NCBI GenBank assembly: GCA_018135685.1
Contig: JAENPR010001672.1
Span: 60,609-124,608 of the forward strand
Direction: 5' to 3'
From: Themeda triandra
Lineage: Eukaryota; Streptophyta; Magnoliopsida; Poales; Poaceae
Length of the DNA: 64,000 nucleotides
Of this stretch, positions 42,737-54,867 are shown one piece after another. The first letter of the stretch is position 1; each line of letters opens with the position of its first letter. Position numbers and translations under genes: made by a program. The notes under the pieces were generated by a model. It worked only from the letters and a program-made list of their open reading frames with translations. It was not told the origin of the DNA and made no database searches.

Positions 42737-45516
42737 TGTTAAAAATCAGACCTTCGCAGCGGTAAGCCGTCCGCTAATCTCCAAGCGCAAGCGTCAATTG
42801 AATCTACCGAGACGAACATGCAAGATCACAGACGACAACAGAGCTGAGACCCGATATTTGTTAACAAGGTTAAGCCGAAGCCTAGTCGCCGGGGCATGAT
42901 TACGAGCGCTCCTTCCCAACCAGCAACACCGGTCGTTCTCCAGGGTCCCGGTAACGTGTCGCCGCCCTCCCGCGAACCTGTCGCAATGTCGTCATGCTTA
43001 CAACAGCAGCCCTCCTCTCATATTTATGAGGAGACCGGATTACCGAGTTCGACACCAACTCTACCCTATACTCTCTGCTAATACAACTCAGAGTCCCAAC
43101 GTAACCAAACTCGTACATAATATTCGACACATATCTAACAAACTCCACCTGTGGGGGTATAGACCCGTATACCCCTACGGCCTACATTGGGCCTGGTCGG
43201 ATAGAGTGCAGCAGCCCACAAGATCAAGATCGATTGGGCCTACATAACTGGTCGGAGTCCTTGAGGGACAAGTTAGGAAATTGTTGTACACTTAACGGAT
43301 ATGAATCTTTTTTACCGACCGAACCTAGATCATAGGATCGATCTGTAACCTTGCCCCGCCCCCCCGACTATATAAGGCGGGGAAGGACCACCCCACCCCT
43401 CTCAAAGGGGATGACATCTGACATCAACACATCGCAATCCATAACAGAGAGTAGGACTAGGGAATTACGCATCCTTGCGGCCTGAACTTGGGTAAACCTT
43501 CGTGTCATTGCTCTGTTTGACGTCTAGCTCGTAGTCTCTACGCACCTCCACCGCTCATCTACTACCTCGGGCGTACCCATAGGTAGACTATTGTCGATAT
43601 TTCGCCGAGACCACCTTGGCGAATATTCTGCCATCTTGAAGTCGTCCATGTGTGAACCTTCATGCACTCCTGACTTGAGTTGTTGCCTTTGCCACTCCAC
43701 AAGAGCTGCCCAATGAGTCTCAGTATAGACCCACCATAAACAAGAGACTCCACCTGTAGCTGTGCATCCTTCTCTTTTATCACCACAATCTCCACCAAGT
43801 AAAGTTCAGATTCCTCTCTAGCTTTGACATATGCCTAACTCTCCGAGCACGTCTACCATGCTAGGCACTACGCAAGCTAACAGAATCCAATACCAAACTT
43901 GAACTGATTGTACTCATGACACTGAGAACCTCATAGCTGCCTGAATCACATATAGAAATTGCCTCATTAGTGCTCTTCCGATTCCACAGCAATGCTACGC
44001 CCGAGCTCTTACATCGTAGCCTCCTGCAGCACTAACCAACTAGATTACTCTAGTTGCAAGTACAGACAATCATCTATACTTCCTTCCATTTCAGCCCTTG
44101 CAACTTCTTGACTTTATTGGGTCCACACTTTAGAACTTGCATGTGCAATTTGCATCGAGCTCACGCCACGTGTCACCACGCCACAGAGTACGAGAAACCC
44201 CATCAACCACCACGCTCCTATGTCGTCGTCTCTGCCCCATGGTATGACTAGCCTGTTGCCGCTAGCCTCTCTGCCATGCACCATGGTATGGCCACCCTCC
44301 AAGCGAACTATCCGTCAGCCAACCTGAATTGTCCACCTTGTGCTCACGAACAGTTTGGCCCCGATCCATCAATCACATACAGATCACCAACGAGCTGCTC
44401 TTCCTCGACCATGTCAATTTGCACCAACTCTATCGCTCTCGAGAACACCCACTGAAAACTGTTGAACTCTTATCAGTCGCCATGTGCACCACGACCGAGC
44501 ACCGTCGACAGCCTCCTCTCGCCGCCAACGAGCACTGCAACACCAACACCGAGGTCTGGTTAGCCAAACGCTACCTCTCCGAGCTCCACCGAAAAAGACA
44601 AACCCGACCTTCTTTCCTGATTCCTACACATACACGAAGTATAATGCTTGCCATAGCACGCATGACACTTCCATATGTAGGTTAGCAGCCACACGAAACT
44701 CTCCTTAACGGATTCTAGCCCCACCAAACCACGAGATTGCTTCCATCTCAAATTCCATCACGTGAAGGGACACCAACATGCAATTAAGGCAAGATTGATA
44801 TACGACACCACAGCCTTACCATGTTACACCGTGCCCTTGCTTGGAATAAGACCAGGCATTCATCAATCGTTTGGACTCTCACATGACCAATAGCATGACG
44901 CTGCCTGTAGCTAATCCGAAACTGCAACCATCCAAGAAAGCTTGTCCGCTGTATATGGACTCCAACGAATCCAAATCTGCCACGATGACCACATCCTTCT
45001 TCCTCAGCACACACACAAATACTGGACCTACCACGACAAATGCACATGACACCTTCACAGACCTTAGCAATCTTCTTGACGACAACACCAATCTGCTAGA
45101 GAACCACTCATGCTCCACCTTGCTTCGTATCCGCTTCACATTATCATACGCCGTACGATGCCTTGTAGTTGCATAATACTCGAACCTCTAGATGATCTTC
45201 CGTATAGGCTTCAGATCCAATGCAACCATAGAGCTGATACCACTTCTTAGAAATTAGGCCTTCGCAGCGATAAGCTGTCCGCGAATCTCCTTTGCACGGA
45301 ACCGACGATTAGATATATTGAGACAAACATGCAAGATCAAAGATGACAACAGGGGCACGATATTTGTTAACGAGATTTAGCAAAAGCTTAGTCCCTGGGG
45401 CATAATTACGGGGAACGGGTTATAGAGTTTGACACAACCATACCCTACACTGCCTAATACAACTCAGAGTCCCAAGAAAACCAAACTCGTACATAATATT
45501 CGACACATATCTGACA
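42737..45516 (-). mobile_element. Degenerate non-coding LTR retrotransposon
   Basis: Two directly repeated LTRs lie on the minus strand. The 3' LTR is 42,737-43,140 (404 bp, TGTTAG...TAACA) and the 5' LTR 45,245-45,516 (272 bp, eroded). Inside the 5' LTR is AAGTGGTATCAGCTCTATGG, a primer-binding site complementary to the 3' end of initiator Met-tRNA. About 1.6 kb of internal DNA (43,616-45,240) shows no gag or pol motifs; frames there reach 118 codons without known domains. A different solo LTR is nested at 43,150-43,610. No matching target duplication was found. Confidence 0.75.
43150..43610 (+). mobile_element. Solo LTR (gypsy-like) with 5-bp TSD
   Basis: The 461-bp insert starts TGTGGGGGTATAGACCC and ends ATTTCGCCGAGA, flanked on both sides by CCACC (43,145-43,149 and 43,611-43,615). 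It has a promoter-like ACTATATAAGGCGGGG near 43,367 and no second LTR or internal region, so it is a solo LTR left by recombination. The end is GA instead of CA. The overall look (GGGGGTATA start, CGCCGA end) resembles rice Ty3/gypsy LTRs. Confidence 0.88.
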
Positions 45517-45521
45517 AAGCT

Positions 45522-46076
45522 TGTTAGAGTGCGCAGCAGAATTCGGCCTAACTCATGCGTCCACTCACCGACAACCCCATGGGTCCATGTCTACTGGAGC
45601 CCACAACATATCTAGGCCTTAAACCTAACTCAACCCGAAAGACTAGTCTGATAGGTGAGGACTGCCCCACCTTATATGTTGTCCTTCACATATTGGGCCC
45701 AATTCTTCACATCACACTACCACGTGCGATCTCTACAAAGAAGACCTTTTTTTCCAGGTCCCGAGTCCAACGCTCCATATCACACACACCTCCGAGACAT
45801 TAACGGGCTCCCTCGTCACTGTGTGACCCCAAAAAATTTCTAGGTTTTCTGACCATGGGCTCTGATACGACTTGTTACAGTGCGCAGCGGAATACAGCCC
45901 GGCTCGCGCATCCACGAGCCAACAACCCCTCAGGCCGATGTCCACCGGAGCCCACAACATATCTAGGCCTTAGGCATAACTCAACACAAAAGACTAGTCT
46001 GATAGGTAAGGACTGCCCCCGTCTTATATGTTGTCCTCCTCCACCATCAAATACCGATGTTGAACTAAACCCAACA
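45522..46076 (-). mobile_element. TRIM-like miniature LTR retrotransposon
   Basis: On the minus strand an LTR of 204 bp (45,873-46,076, TGTTGGGTTTAG...GTAACA) is followed directly by GTATCAGAGCCCATGG, a primer-binding site for initiator Met-tRNA. After about 100 bp of internal sequence comes a second, more eroded LTR (45,522 to about 45,720-45,780) sharing GACAACATATAAG, CAGACTAGTC and GCCTAGATATGTTGTGGGCT. Two short LTRs, a primer site and no coding region define a TRIM. A third LTR of the family sits at 39,759-39,961. Confidence 0.75.
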
Positions 46077-46565
46077 CGTGCGAGGCAACGGAGATGCCTT
46101 CTCTCGGTTCCGGATGCAGAGGCACCACAAGAAAAGTTTTAGTTTGACATCATGTGGCCAACATGACATGGCTCGCTGTCGCTGGCCGTAGTCCATAGGT
46201 GCTCAGATATCATGAAAAATGAAGTAAAAATATTAGTGGACAGAGCAAGAAATCATGTTTCATCCTCCAACGCTTAGAGTTGTAAAAGACACAAATAGTG
46301 TGGGTTGCAATTGTTCATCTTATACTTGTGACTTGCTATTTTCACAGGCAAAGACTTGTTTCACCTTTATAGATGTTCTAGTTGGTATTTAAATTTTTCA
46401 TGATCCACCCATTTATAATTTTTACTAGTTCTTACGCACCTTCAGAGGAGTAATTTGTTATGGAAGGTCAGGAACCCCTAATTTGTTTGGAGGACCAGAA
46501 TTGCTCTTTTCAGTCGATTATTGTCAAGGTCATGGGTTTTCATTCACCTAATTTTTAGAGACCTC
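46077..46565. other. Unassigned stretch
   Basis: Begins with text that partly resembles the TRIM internal region (CACGTGCGA), then AT-rich DNA. Nothing recognised. Confidence 0.4.
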
Positions 46566-49125
46566 TTTTTTTCTCAATCACGCAAAAGATTTGCGCGTAT
46601 TTTGATTAAGAAGGAAAGTTTTAGTACAACCGGGGTGCTTACAAGATTTAACAATAAAAGCAAGAAAAGCACGCCCCACAACCAAACCGCATTAACCTAT
46701 TACTCGCTAACTAAACAACCGTTCCAACACATGGCGATAACCATGGCTGGCTCAAGCCCGCGCGCGGCGGCGGCGTCTCCTGCGCCCACCGACGTTGCAC
46801 CCGTTAGGGAAGAGTTCCCTGAGAGCCTCATCGTCCTCCGGACGCCCACCAAAGAGAGCATCAAACTTGTTGTCCGCAGTGGACTCAGTCAGAGGGGAGA
46901 CCTGGCCGAGGCGCTTGAGGATGAGGTACTCCCCGCGCTTCGACACCGGGATCCTAGAAAGGCTTTGGGCGGTGATCCTCCGGCTCCGCAGCAGCCTCTG
47001 CCAAGGTGTCCTCCTGGGCGAGGGTGTCTTCATGGGTGATGGCAGCGGTAGAATGCCGGCAGGCTTGGGCTTGACGACCTTGTCGGCAAACGCTTGGAAG
47101 CGCCGCCGAGCGGAAGAGTTCGACGGCGGTGGTGACGATGGCGCCCCGAAGCCCGGCGGCGGAGTGCAGCATACCATGTCATTCGCCGTCGCGGGGGCCT
47201 CGACCACGTCCTGTGGGAGGTCCGCTCCGTGTGCTTCTTTGTTGCGGCGGGTGCAGACGAGCAGCGGCTTAGCCCGCTCGGACCCCCTCGGCGCACTGTC
47301 CTGTCCGCGTTCCCCCACCGTGGGCGCGCTTGGCAGTTCGAGCACTGGAGGGGGGCCTTCCATGGCAAGGTCCGCTCCGACAGGTTGGTCGACGGCCACA
47401 TCGCCTGGCGACACCGGGGTGGCACGTGACTGGGCGGCCACCGGCTCCGGAGTCGGCCCTCCCCGCGTGGGCATGCACGCGTCGTCGATCGGTGGCAGTG
47501 GGCCTTTGAGAATTGCCACCCAGGCGACATCCCTCGAAGTGTCCACCAGATCAACGGGTGACCCTAGGCCCGGGCCCTCGACTGGAGGCTCGGCCGGTGC
47601 TCCATCCACGGGGCGAGCAAACCGCGGCCGCCAAACCTTGGGAGGTTGGTCGGGGATGCCCGCCTCCTGCCTCCTCTTCTGCCGGCGACGTCGGCGCCGA
47701 CGCGAGCGATGATCGCGGCCACGTTGGGAGTGGCCAGGATCAGCCGAGTCACCGGCCCCCGTGGGAGCGCGCTCGGCCTCTCGCAGTCCCGCGCGAGGTG
47801 GCCAAGGCCGTGACAGCGGAGGCACCGCCAAGGTAGGTTGCAGGTGGCGACGCGGTGCCCCGTCGTGAGGCACTTGAAGCAGCGACCATCGGCGTACGTG
47901 GGGAACCGTCGTGGTCCGACGCTCCCTCCGGCGCCCGCTCCATGGCGCTGCCGCTGCCGCGGTGGTTGCACATGCTGAGGCAGCACTCGCTGCCACCCAT
48001 CGGCGTCCGGAGCGGTCGCACGGCGCGCCGACCCAAGTCGCTGGTGGGCGGGGACTCGCTCCGGCGCGGCGTCGCTGGCTGGACGGCCTTCGCACCCGCG
48101 CCGGCCAAGGCGCTGCCGCGCAGGGGCACGCCCCTCCACCGGCTGAACAGGTAGTCCGTTGAGCAGCTGTGGTCGCGGCCGGCCGCGCGTCCTCCATCTT
48201 CGCCGGGTGCCAGACTGCCTGTCAGCCGCCCCACCATGACCCGGCAGTGGTCGCACCTGAGGCGCAGCTGCAGTCATCGGTGGGCGGCGAGCGGCCTCCA
48301 GGTACAACAAGGAATGCTCATCGTCCGAAGCCTCGTCGTCGTCCGCCCACCGTCGGTGCTTGGCGCGACCCGCCGTGCAGCTCTCGGGGTGGAAAGGCGC
48401 CGCCTGGGGAGACAAGGTTGGAGCCGGGCTCGGGGAGGGGGCCGACGGGTTGACGAGGAAGGCGTCGAGGCCGAGGCCGTCCCCGCCCATGCCGCCGCCG
48501 CCGCCGACGTCGTCGTCATCCGTCACGTCCTCCACGAGGACCTCATCCGAAGCGCCACTGCCCACCGCGAGTGACGAAGGCCGCGGCATCACGGCAGCGA
48601 CCGGCGAGGCGGCGCCGGCGTTGCCCCAAGACGCAGGCGTGGAGGCGTAGGGGCCGTCCTGCCCCGCCACTGGCGGAGGGCCTGGCTGCGGCGACTCGGC
48701 AGTCACGAACGCGGAGGCCTCCGGCGGCTCACACGCGGCCAGCGATGGCGATGGCGGCGGCCCGCTCGCCTTGAGGCTGGACCCGGGCGCCGGGCCCGCG
48801 GCGCCCTCCAATTCCCCAGTGGCGGCGGCGGCGCCTGACCGGGACGGCGCGGCGTCGGGCTGCGGAGCCGGGGAGGCGCCGGGAGGCGGGGAGGGCCCTC
48901 GGCCGTCGGATCCGAGGGAAGCGGAGGCCTCCCGGCCGACCTCGGGGCCTCGCGGCGGCGGCCTCGGCCGGCCCTGGCGGCGGCGCGTCTGGCTCGGTCT
49001 TCGTGAAAACGGGGGGTGGAGAAGGGGAGAGGGGAGGGGAGGGTGGGAACGCGAAGCCATGGGGGGTGGTGGCCGGGCGCCGGCGCCGGCGGCGGCGCCG
49101 AGGGGCCGCCGGGGCAGCTAGGGTT
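46566..49125 (-). mobile_element. Poly(A) retroelement carrying a zinc-knuckle gene
   Basis: On the minus strand the 3' end reads CTTAATCAAAATACGCGC, TTTTGCGTGATTGAG and seven A (T-run at 46,566-46,572). This tail type is familiar from rice non-LTR elements. The body is the GC-rich gene at 46,752-49,060. No reverse transcriptase follows, so it would depend on other elements for movement. The 5' border is uncertain (near 49,125), and no target duplication was found. Confidence 0.6.
46752..49060 (-). pseudogene. CCHC zinc-knuckle gag-like protein, one frameshift
   Basis: From ATG at 49,058-49,060 (CCCCCCATGGCT) the first frame encodes a Pro/Ala/Ser-rich N-terminus, DADGWQRVLP, and two zinc knuckles at 47,783-47,881: CFKCLTTGHRVATC and CLRCHGLGHLARDC, each C-x2-C-x4-H-x4-C. 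The next frame continues with an Arg-rich stretch, KVWRPR, SRRITAQSLSRIPVSKRGE and FGGRPEDDEALRELF, then stops at 46,752. These N-terminal, knuckle and C-terminal parts occur in this order in a large grass family of retroelement-linked zinc-knuckle proteins, where RNA or DNA binding is the likely role. The switch lies at CTCG 47,772-47,775. A single missing base there would make one 769-codon frame. Confidence 0.8.
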
Positions 49126-49130
49126 GGGCG

Positions 49131-49400
49131 CCCCGCTCTGTGCATCGTGTGGTTGATATGAACAGTGAATGCATAACAAAGACTTGACAGTCCATCCATT
49201 ATTACACCGTGCAAATACTGCCTGTATAAAGTGAATGCAAACACATAACTCAACAGAATGCAAGCTCGCAGCCCGGTGGTAGTGTAGGCTGGCACCAGAA
49301 TGGAACAGGATGTTTAACAAAATAGTGTTGGAAAGAAGCCATTGTGTATTTGGAAGAGCAGGCAAAAAGGAAATAACATTTTAGATGAAAGTAATCCACG
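49131..49400. repeat. Unclassified repeat family U, member at 49.2 kb
   Basis: Has ACTGCCTGTATAAAG, then AACTCAACAGAATGCAAGC and AATAGTGTTGGAAAGAAGCC. The reverse complement (ATAATGGATGGACTGTCAAG, TTATGCATTCAC) aligns with ATTAATGGATGGAGTTT...GCATTCAC at 9.2 and 31.3 kb. It joins the plus-oriented and minus-oriented members into one family. Confidence 0.6.
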
Positions 49401-51180
49401 AAAGTCGCTTCAGCATTCGTCGTTCAAGAGCTCCATTCAAGCCAATTGGTTTGGAACCATAAGTTCTGGGGCTTCATTTGGCTGAGACCGTGCTTGCGAG
49501 CCCGTGGATGCTCAACATGTATATGTGATCGATGTCGAGAAAGTCTCCTGTTGACCCGGGCGCTTGTGTGACTGAGGGCAGCCACTGGTCAAAGCCCCAG
49601 CGCAGGAAGTAAACACATGGCATGGGTCCGAGAAACCATGCCTATCTTGGTTGCGAGCAGGACCTTGCTCGGTGTTTGGTGTCTTGGCTTGCGTCTTCAA
49701 ATGATCGACGGAGTCGATCAACTTGCTCTCTCCTCTCCTTTTTATTTTCTTGCTTGCGTGAACTCTCATAGTTTTATATTTAATTACATCTATAGAATTT
49801 TGCTGAGTTTGTTGTATGTGCTCCTGTATCCTGAAATACTAATCTCCTCTCATGGAAATAGTAATATCTCCACTAAGCTTTATGGATTCTAGATGCATTG
49901 GTACCCACAGTCTGCACTTAGATATTAATCCGTCTTTGTGAATCAACTACTTGTGTCAATCCAGTATATTATTTTTAAGATCTTCTGTGCAATCTTTTTT
50001 TTTTAGGAAGTAAATAGGTAGCGGCAACGTGAAACACGGGCTATTGGCTCAACATACATAACCGCATATACATGTTGTAAGATGTGGCACCATAGCACCC
50101 AGTTCATCAAATACATAACCGCCTATATATTCACTGGGTTGTAAGCTCCCAGAAGAGGGAAGCAGGACCTTCAAATCAGCTGGGAAGAAGCAACAAAGAA
50201 AAGTTATTTTATAGGAATAGGAGGCCTATAGGGAACAGTGATGCCTCCAAGGAACAGATGTGCGCAAGCCTAGGCCCCATTGCTAGTACACAGAAACAGA
50301 CTTATGCAAGCCAAGGGGATATGCTTTCTCGTCATGACCATGGTGGCGAAGGCTGCTGGAATTAAGATTGTTGTGGTGCTGTGTAGAATGGCAGTGGCTT
50401 GTCACGGAGGTTAGGAAAAGAAAAGGCACAGCCCAGACAAAAGGTATGCACCAAACAGTACAGTCTTTCGAGAGTTGGCGGTGCTGGATGTATGGTGTGG
50501 TGCCTGGGTGTCGTCATGATGCAGTCCAAGAAGGTGCAGGTGCAATGCTGCTGCACTATGTTTCAATAAAAACGTGATTCAAGATCCCTGGTGTAAGCAG
50601 GGTATAAAAAACAACATCCCTAGCGGGTGAAGTCTTGAGTGGTTCATCAAATGAAGCATCACATGTTACTTGTCGATGAACTAGAGCTGGTTAATAACAA
50701 CTTACTGTACTACTCCGCACTGTCTACTCAACTTAAAGAAGAACAAATCAATAGTCTAATACAAGTATACAAAAGGTTTAGAATAACACACCAGACATTG
50801 AGAGCGGATATTAGAAACTTTATAAAACTAATTTATGTGTTTCTACGAACACTTCGTAATATGAATCGAACTAATTAGAGCTAAAATGGAAACGTTATGC
50901 TGAGAACAATGCTGTTAGTGCCTCATTTGTTAAAGAGACGTTGGTATATATGTAATTAAACATAAAACTTTGAGGCTCGGTGGATTATATTTTAGAAAAA
51001 AGGCTCAAACAGAAGAAAAAAACACTTCAAAAGATTTATTTTTCTATAAGATAGGATTGTGGGTTGCTTTGTTCAAAATGGGAGGGTCTTTCTTCAAAAC
51101 AGTAGTTAGCGGTCGTGTTGACACGATCATTGCCTATTTCTTGTGCCAGGCAGTGCTTATGGATTAAGCAAGCTCATGCA
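49401..51180. other. Unassigned stretch
   Basis: No gene recognised. 50,100-50,170 has ACCGCCTATATATTCACTGG and AGAAGAGGGAAGCAGG, which loosely resemble the U-family module. AT-rich DNA follows from 50,600. An A/G-rich part lies at 50,990-51,040. Confidence 0.4.
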
Positions 51181-51270
51181 CTATTCTTGAACTGATAATG
51201 ACTTTCAAGACGGAACCCCCATCATTTTTAGAAATTGTGGCGGAGTCTGGAGTAATGAAACTGAACCAGG

Positions 51271-54200
51271 CTAGAAGAGATTTGCTGTCCATTGCTCAAT
51301 GGTTGGAGAGTAACTCTTTTTGGCTCTTAGAAGAAGAAGCCTCCATTCATCCTTGAAGTTTGATTTTGCCAAGTTAATTGAAGGATTGATTGCTCTGAAG
51401 ATGAAGTCATTTCTGGACTTCCAGATAGTCCAGGCCATTAGAATGATGATCTCCATGAAGAATGGCACTCCAAGCTGGTCTCTGAAACTCTGTAGCAGTT
51501 GGTAGGGGTTCAGGTTGTGATTGATCTGAATGTTTATTGTTCCCCAGCACTGCACTGCAAAGGGGCACTCAAGTAGCAGGTGAAAAAGAGATTCTTCCAC
51601 GTTGTTATTGCAAAGCACACAAGTGTAATCCTGTAATTGCATATGTTTCCTCCTCAGTAACTCTCTGGTGCTGATTCTGTCCTTTAATACTAACCAGAAG
51701 AATATTTTGTGTTTACTCTCGACAGGAAGAAGCCCAGACCCATCTGAATGCTTGAGGGGTAACTGAATGACCACTTAGCTGCTTGTAGGCCTTTTTGACA
51801 GAGAACTTTGCACTGTTCCAGATGTATGTCCATTGATCATTAGCATCGGTTAGTGTCAATTCCTGCAAAGATTGTTGCAATGCTAGCATCTGTGTGTGGG
51901 CCTGCTGTGATAAAGGCAGGTGAAATAACATGTGAAACTGACTATGAGCAGAGGCAGCTGCTAAGGTGATGTTCTTGTTTTTGACAAAGGAAAATAGCTC
52001 TGGTGACTGTTGTGACTGAATTTCAGTACCCCATAAGTCCTCCCAAAGTAGGCATGATTTTCCATTTCCCAAATTAACTCTGGCTAGACCTTTGTATTTC
52101 TCTAATAGTTTTAGTATACCTTTCCACGAGAAAGATCCTCTTTTTCCATTTCCTGGCAATTTTCCATTAGGATAGTATTTCTCCCAAACCAGGGCCACCC
52201 AAGGAATGTCTTCCTTATTGAAGAATTTGTGCCGGTGCTTGAGTAGAAGAGCTTCATTTTGTGTTGTGATGTTTATGATGCCTAAGCCACCTTCATCTTT
52301 CTCTTTGCAGACCATTTCCCAGGCTGCTTTTGGTCTTTGGTTGGCATTGTAGTCAGCTCCCCTCCATAAGCAAATTTTTCTGTACTTATCAATCTGTTCT
52401 ATGACAGTCTTATGCAGCATAAATGTGCCCATACAGAACATTGGGAGGGCAGTGAGAACTGAATTGGTGATTTCGAGTCTGCCTGCTTGATTGAGGAAGG
52501 TGGAAGTGGCTGCCAACCTCCTTTCACACTTAGTGACAAGGGGGGAGAAGTCAATGACCCTTGGTTTGGTTAGGCTTAAAGGCAGACCCAAGTAAGTGAA
52601 AGGTAAACTCTCTGTTTCACAGTTGAAAGTTCTTGCAAGATGTTGTAGCCTTTCTTGTGTTATGTTGATTGGAATCATGCTTGATTTTGCATTTTACTCT
52701 TAGCCCAGTGGAGTCACCAAAGGATTGCAATAAAGCTTTGAGAGTTAGTAACTGCCTACTGCAGGCTTCCATCACTAATATAGTGTCATCTGCATACTAA
52801 AGAATTGGGAAGTCCTGAGTGTACTGTAATGGAATTCGTGCTTGTAACAGGTTCCTATTTTTTGCCTCATTCACAATTGATTGTAGTAGGTCAGTTTGCC
52901 AAAACAAACAATAATGGTGAAACAGGGTCACCCCCGCTCGACTCCTCTTTTGCAATGAAATACTTTGCCAATAATTCCATTCGAAGGATTGATGAGGTTC
53001 CAGAAGAAAGTATGGTCCTTATCCAAGAAATCCACTTTTGGCCAAAACCTTTTGCTTCCATGATTCTAAGGATTGCTTTATGCTCCACCTTGTCAAATGC
53101 CTTTTCAAAATCCAATTTCAGGATTATTAGTTCTTTCCTTGATTTGTGGCAGTTATGCAAGTATTCAAGTGCCCAAGCTAAGCAATCTTGAATTGTCCTT
53201 GATTTGATGAACCCATACTGGTTCTGGTGAACTAAGGACTTTATTTTTACTTGCAATCTATTTGCTAGCAGCTTTGTGATGATCTTCATGGAGGAGTTGA
53301 GCAGAGAGATAGGTCTATAGTCATTGGTGCTGATGGGACTATCCTTTTTAGGAATGAGTACAATATGAGATGTGTTGATGCTCCTGAGGCAGATGTCATT
53401 CAGTTGGAACTCTTTGCAAAGATTGATTATGTCAGGATAGATCAAGGGCCAGGCAGCTTTGATGAATTCATTTGTGAACCCATCAGGTCCTGGTGACTTG
53501 TTGTTAGGCAAAGCTCTGATCACTTGCTCTATCTCTTGAGTGGAAAAAGGAGTTTCCAGATTTTCAAGACCCTCTACCGGTTGCAGTAACTGCTGCAGAT
53601 CGAAGTTGACTTGTGTGAACTCAGAGACTCCCATTCTGTCCTTGTAAGCTTCCCAGAGTATTTTAGCCTTCTGTTCATGTGCGGTCTGTGTGTTTCCTTG
53701 TTCATCTTGTAGGGAGGTAATCCTGTTACATCTATTTCTGATTGTGGCATGAGTATGGAAGAATCTAGTTGCTGCATCCCCTCTTTTACCCACCTTATCT
53801 TCCCCCTTTGAGCCCAATAGATTCTCTCATTTGTTTTAGAAGAGAAATAAGTTTCTCGAGACTAAGTTTCTGAAGTTCCATTCAGGAATAGACAGATCTC
53901 GAACATTTCTAGTGTTTCTAGAAGGGAAAGAACCAGCTTGATTTTCTCAATTGCACTCTTTAGATTTGGAAGTGACTGTTCCAATCTTTCAGTTCTTTTC
54001 TCGGGTTTTTGAATTTTGCTTGAGACTAATTTAGCGGGATCATTGATGGAGTCAACACATTGCCGGCCCTGGGACTGCTCTCTCCACAAAGTCATCATGA
54101 GTGATCCAATGATTTTCAAATCTGAAGTTTCTTGCTTGTGGGATTGCGGTTGAGATTTCAATGACACATGGCCAATGATTAGATACTTCCATGACAAGTG

Positions 54201-54867
54201 ATCTGACAATGGTATCAGGGAACTTATATGTCCAAGAGGTGGAAGTGAAGAACCAGTCCAGTCTCTCAAGGAGTGGGGGGAATTGCTTGTTTGTCCAGGT
54301 AAATTTCCTTCCATGGAGAGGTAACTCAATTAAGTCTAACTTGCTGATGGCTTCATTGAATAAAAAAATTTCAGTCAAGTCTGCTCCCTCCCTGTTCCTA
54401 TCTTCCGGTTTTCTGAGTAAATTGAAATCTCCCACTATTAGCCAATCTCTGTCAGCAGGCATCTGTATTTCTCCAAACCATTCAAGGAAATCTCTTTTTC
54501 CAGCCGGTGTGCAGGGGGCATAAATTCTTTGTAAGAAGCCGGTTGTCATTGTTATGCCTTGAAGTGAATTCCACCGAGATGGCAAAGCTATTTGTGAACA
54601 CCGGCTATCCACGAAAGAAGATCCTTTCCAAGCTACTAGAATTCCCCCTGAAGCACCAACAGAGGGAAGAAATTCAAAGCAATCAAAGTCTGGTGAGCAA
54701 ATTTTCCTGATAAAGGCAGCATCAAAAGAGTCCTTCTTTGTCTCTTGTAGACAGATGATGTCACTCTTGCTCTCTTCTATCTTGTTTTTTATGGAATTCC
54801 ATTTTCTGTCGCAGTTCAAACCACGCACATTCCAATCTAAAACTTTCCAGGATCTGTTGTTATTCAT
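51271..54867 (-). pseudogene. LINE (L1-type) ORF2: endonuclease and reverse transcriptase
   Basis: The order on the minus strand is: AP-type endonuclease (54,867-54,052; VLDWNVRGLN, DIICLQETK, GDFN, RLDWFF, SNHWP); linker; reverse transcriptase (53,817-52,700; NNKSPGPDGFTNEFIKAAWP, DYRPISLLN, LDFEKAFDKVEH, GDPVSPLLF, YADD at 52,785-52,796); thumb/connection (52,678-51,713; YLGLPL); and a zinc-knuckle-like C-terminus (51,774-51,271; CVLCNNNVEESLFHLLLECPF). The protein would act in target-primed reverse transcription. It needs roughly eight or more frame corrections and has a TAG directly before YADD (52,797-52,799). The usual SDH of the endonuclease reads SNH. Several lesions fall at CGAG or CCGG where CAG or CTG would keep the frame. 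Confidence 0.93.

Noticed and set aside
46795..48774. Plus-strand frames of 66-305 codons
   Set aside because: They are antisense to the zinc-knuckle gene, whose minus-strand frames contain the recognisable C-x2-C-x4-H-x4-C motifs.
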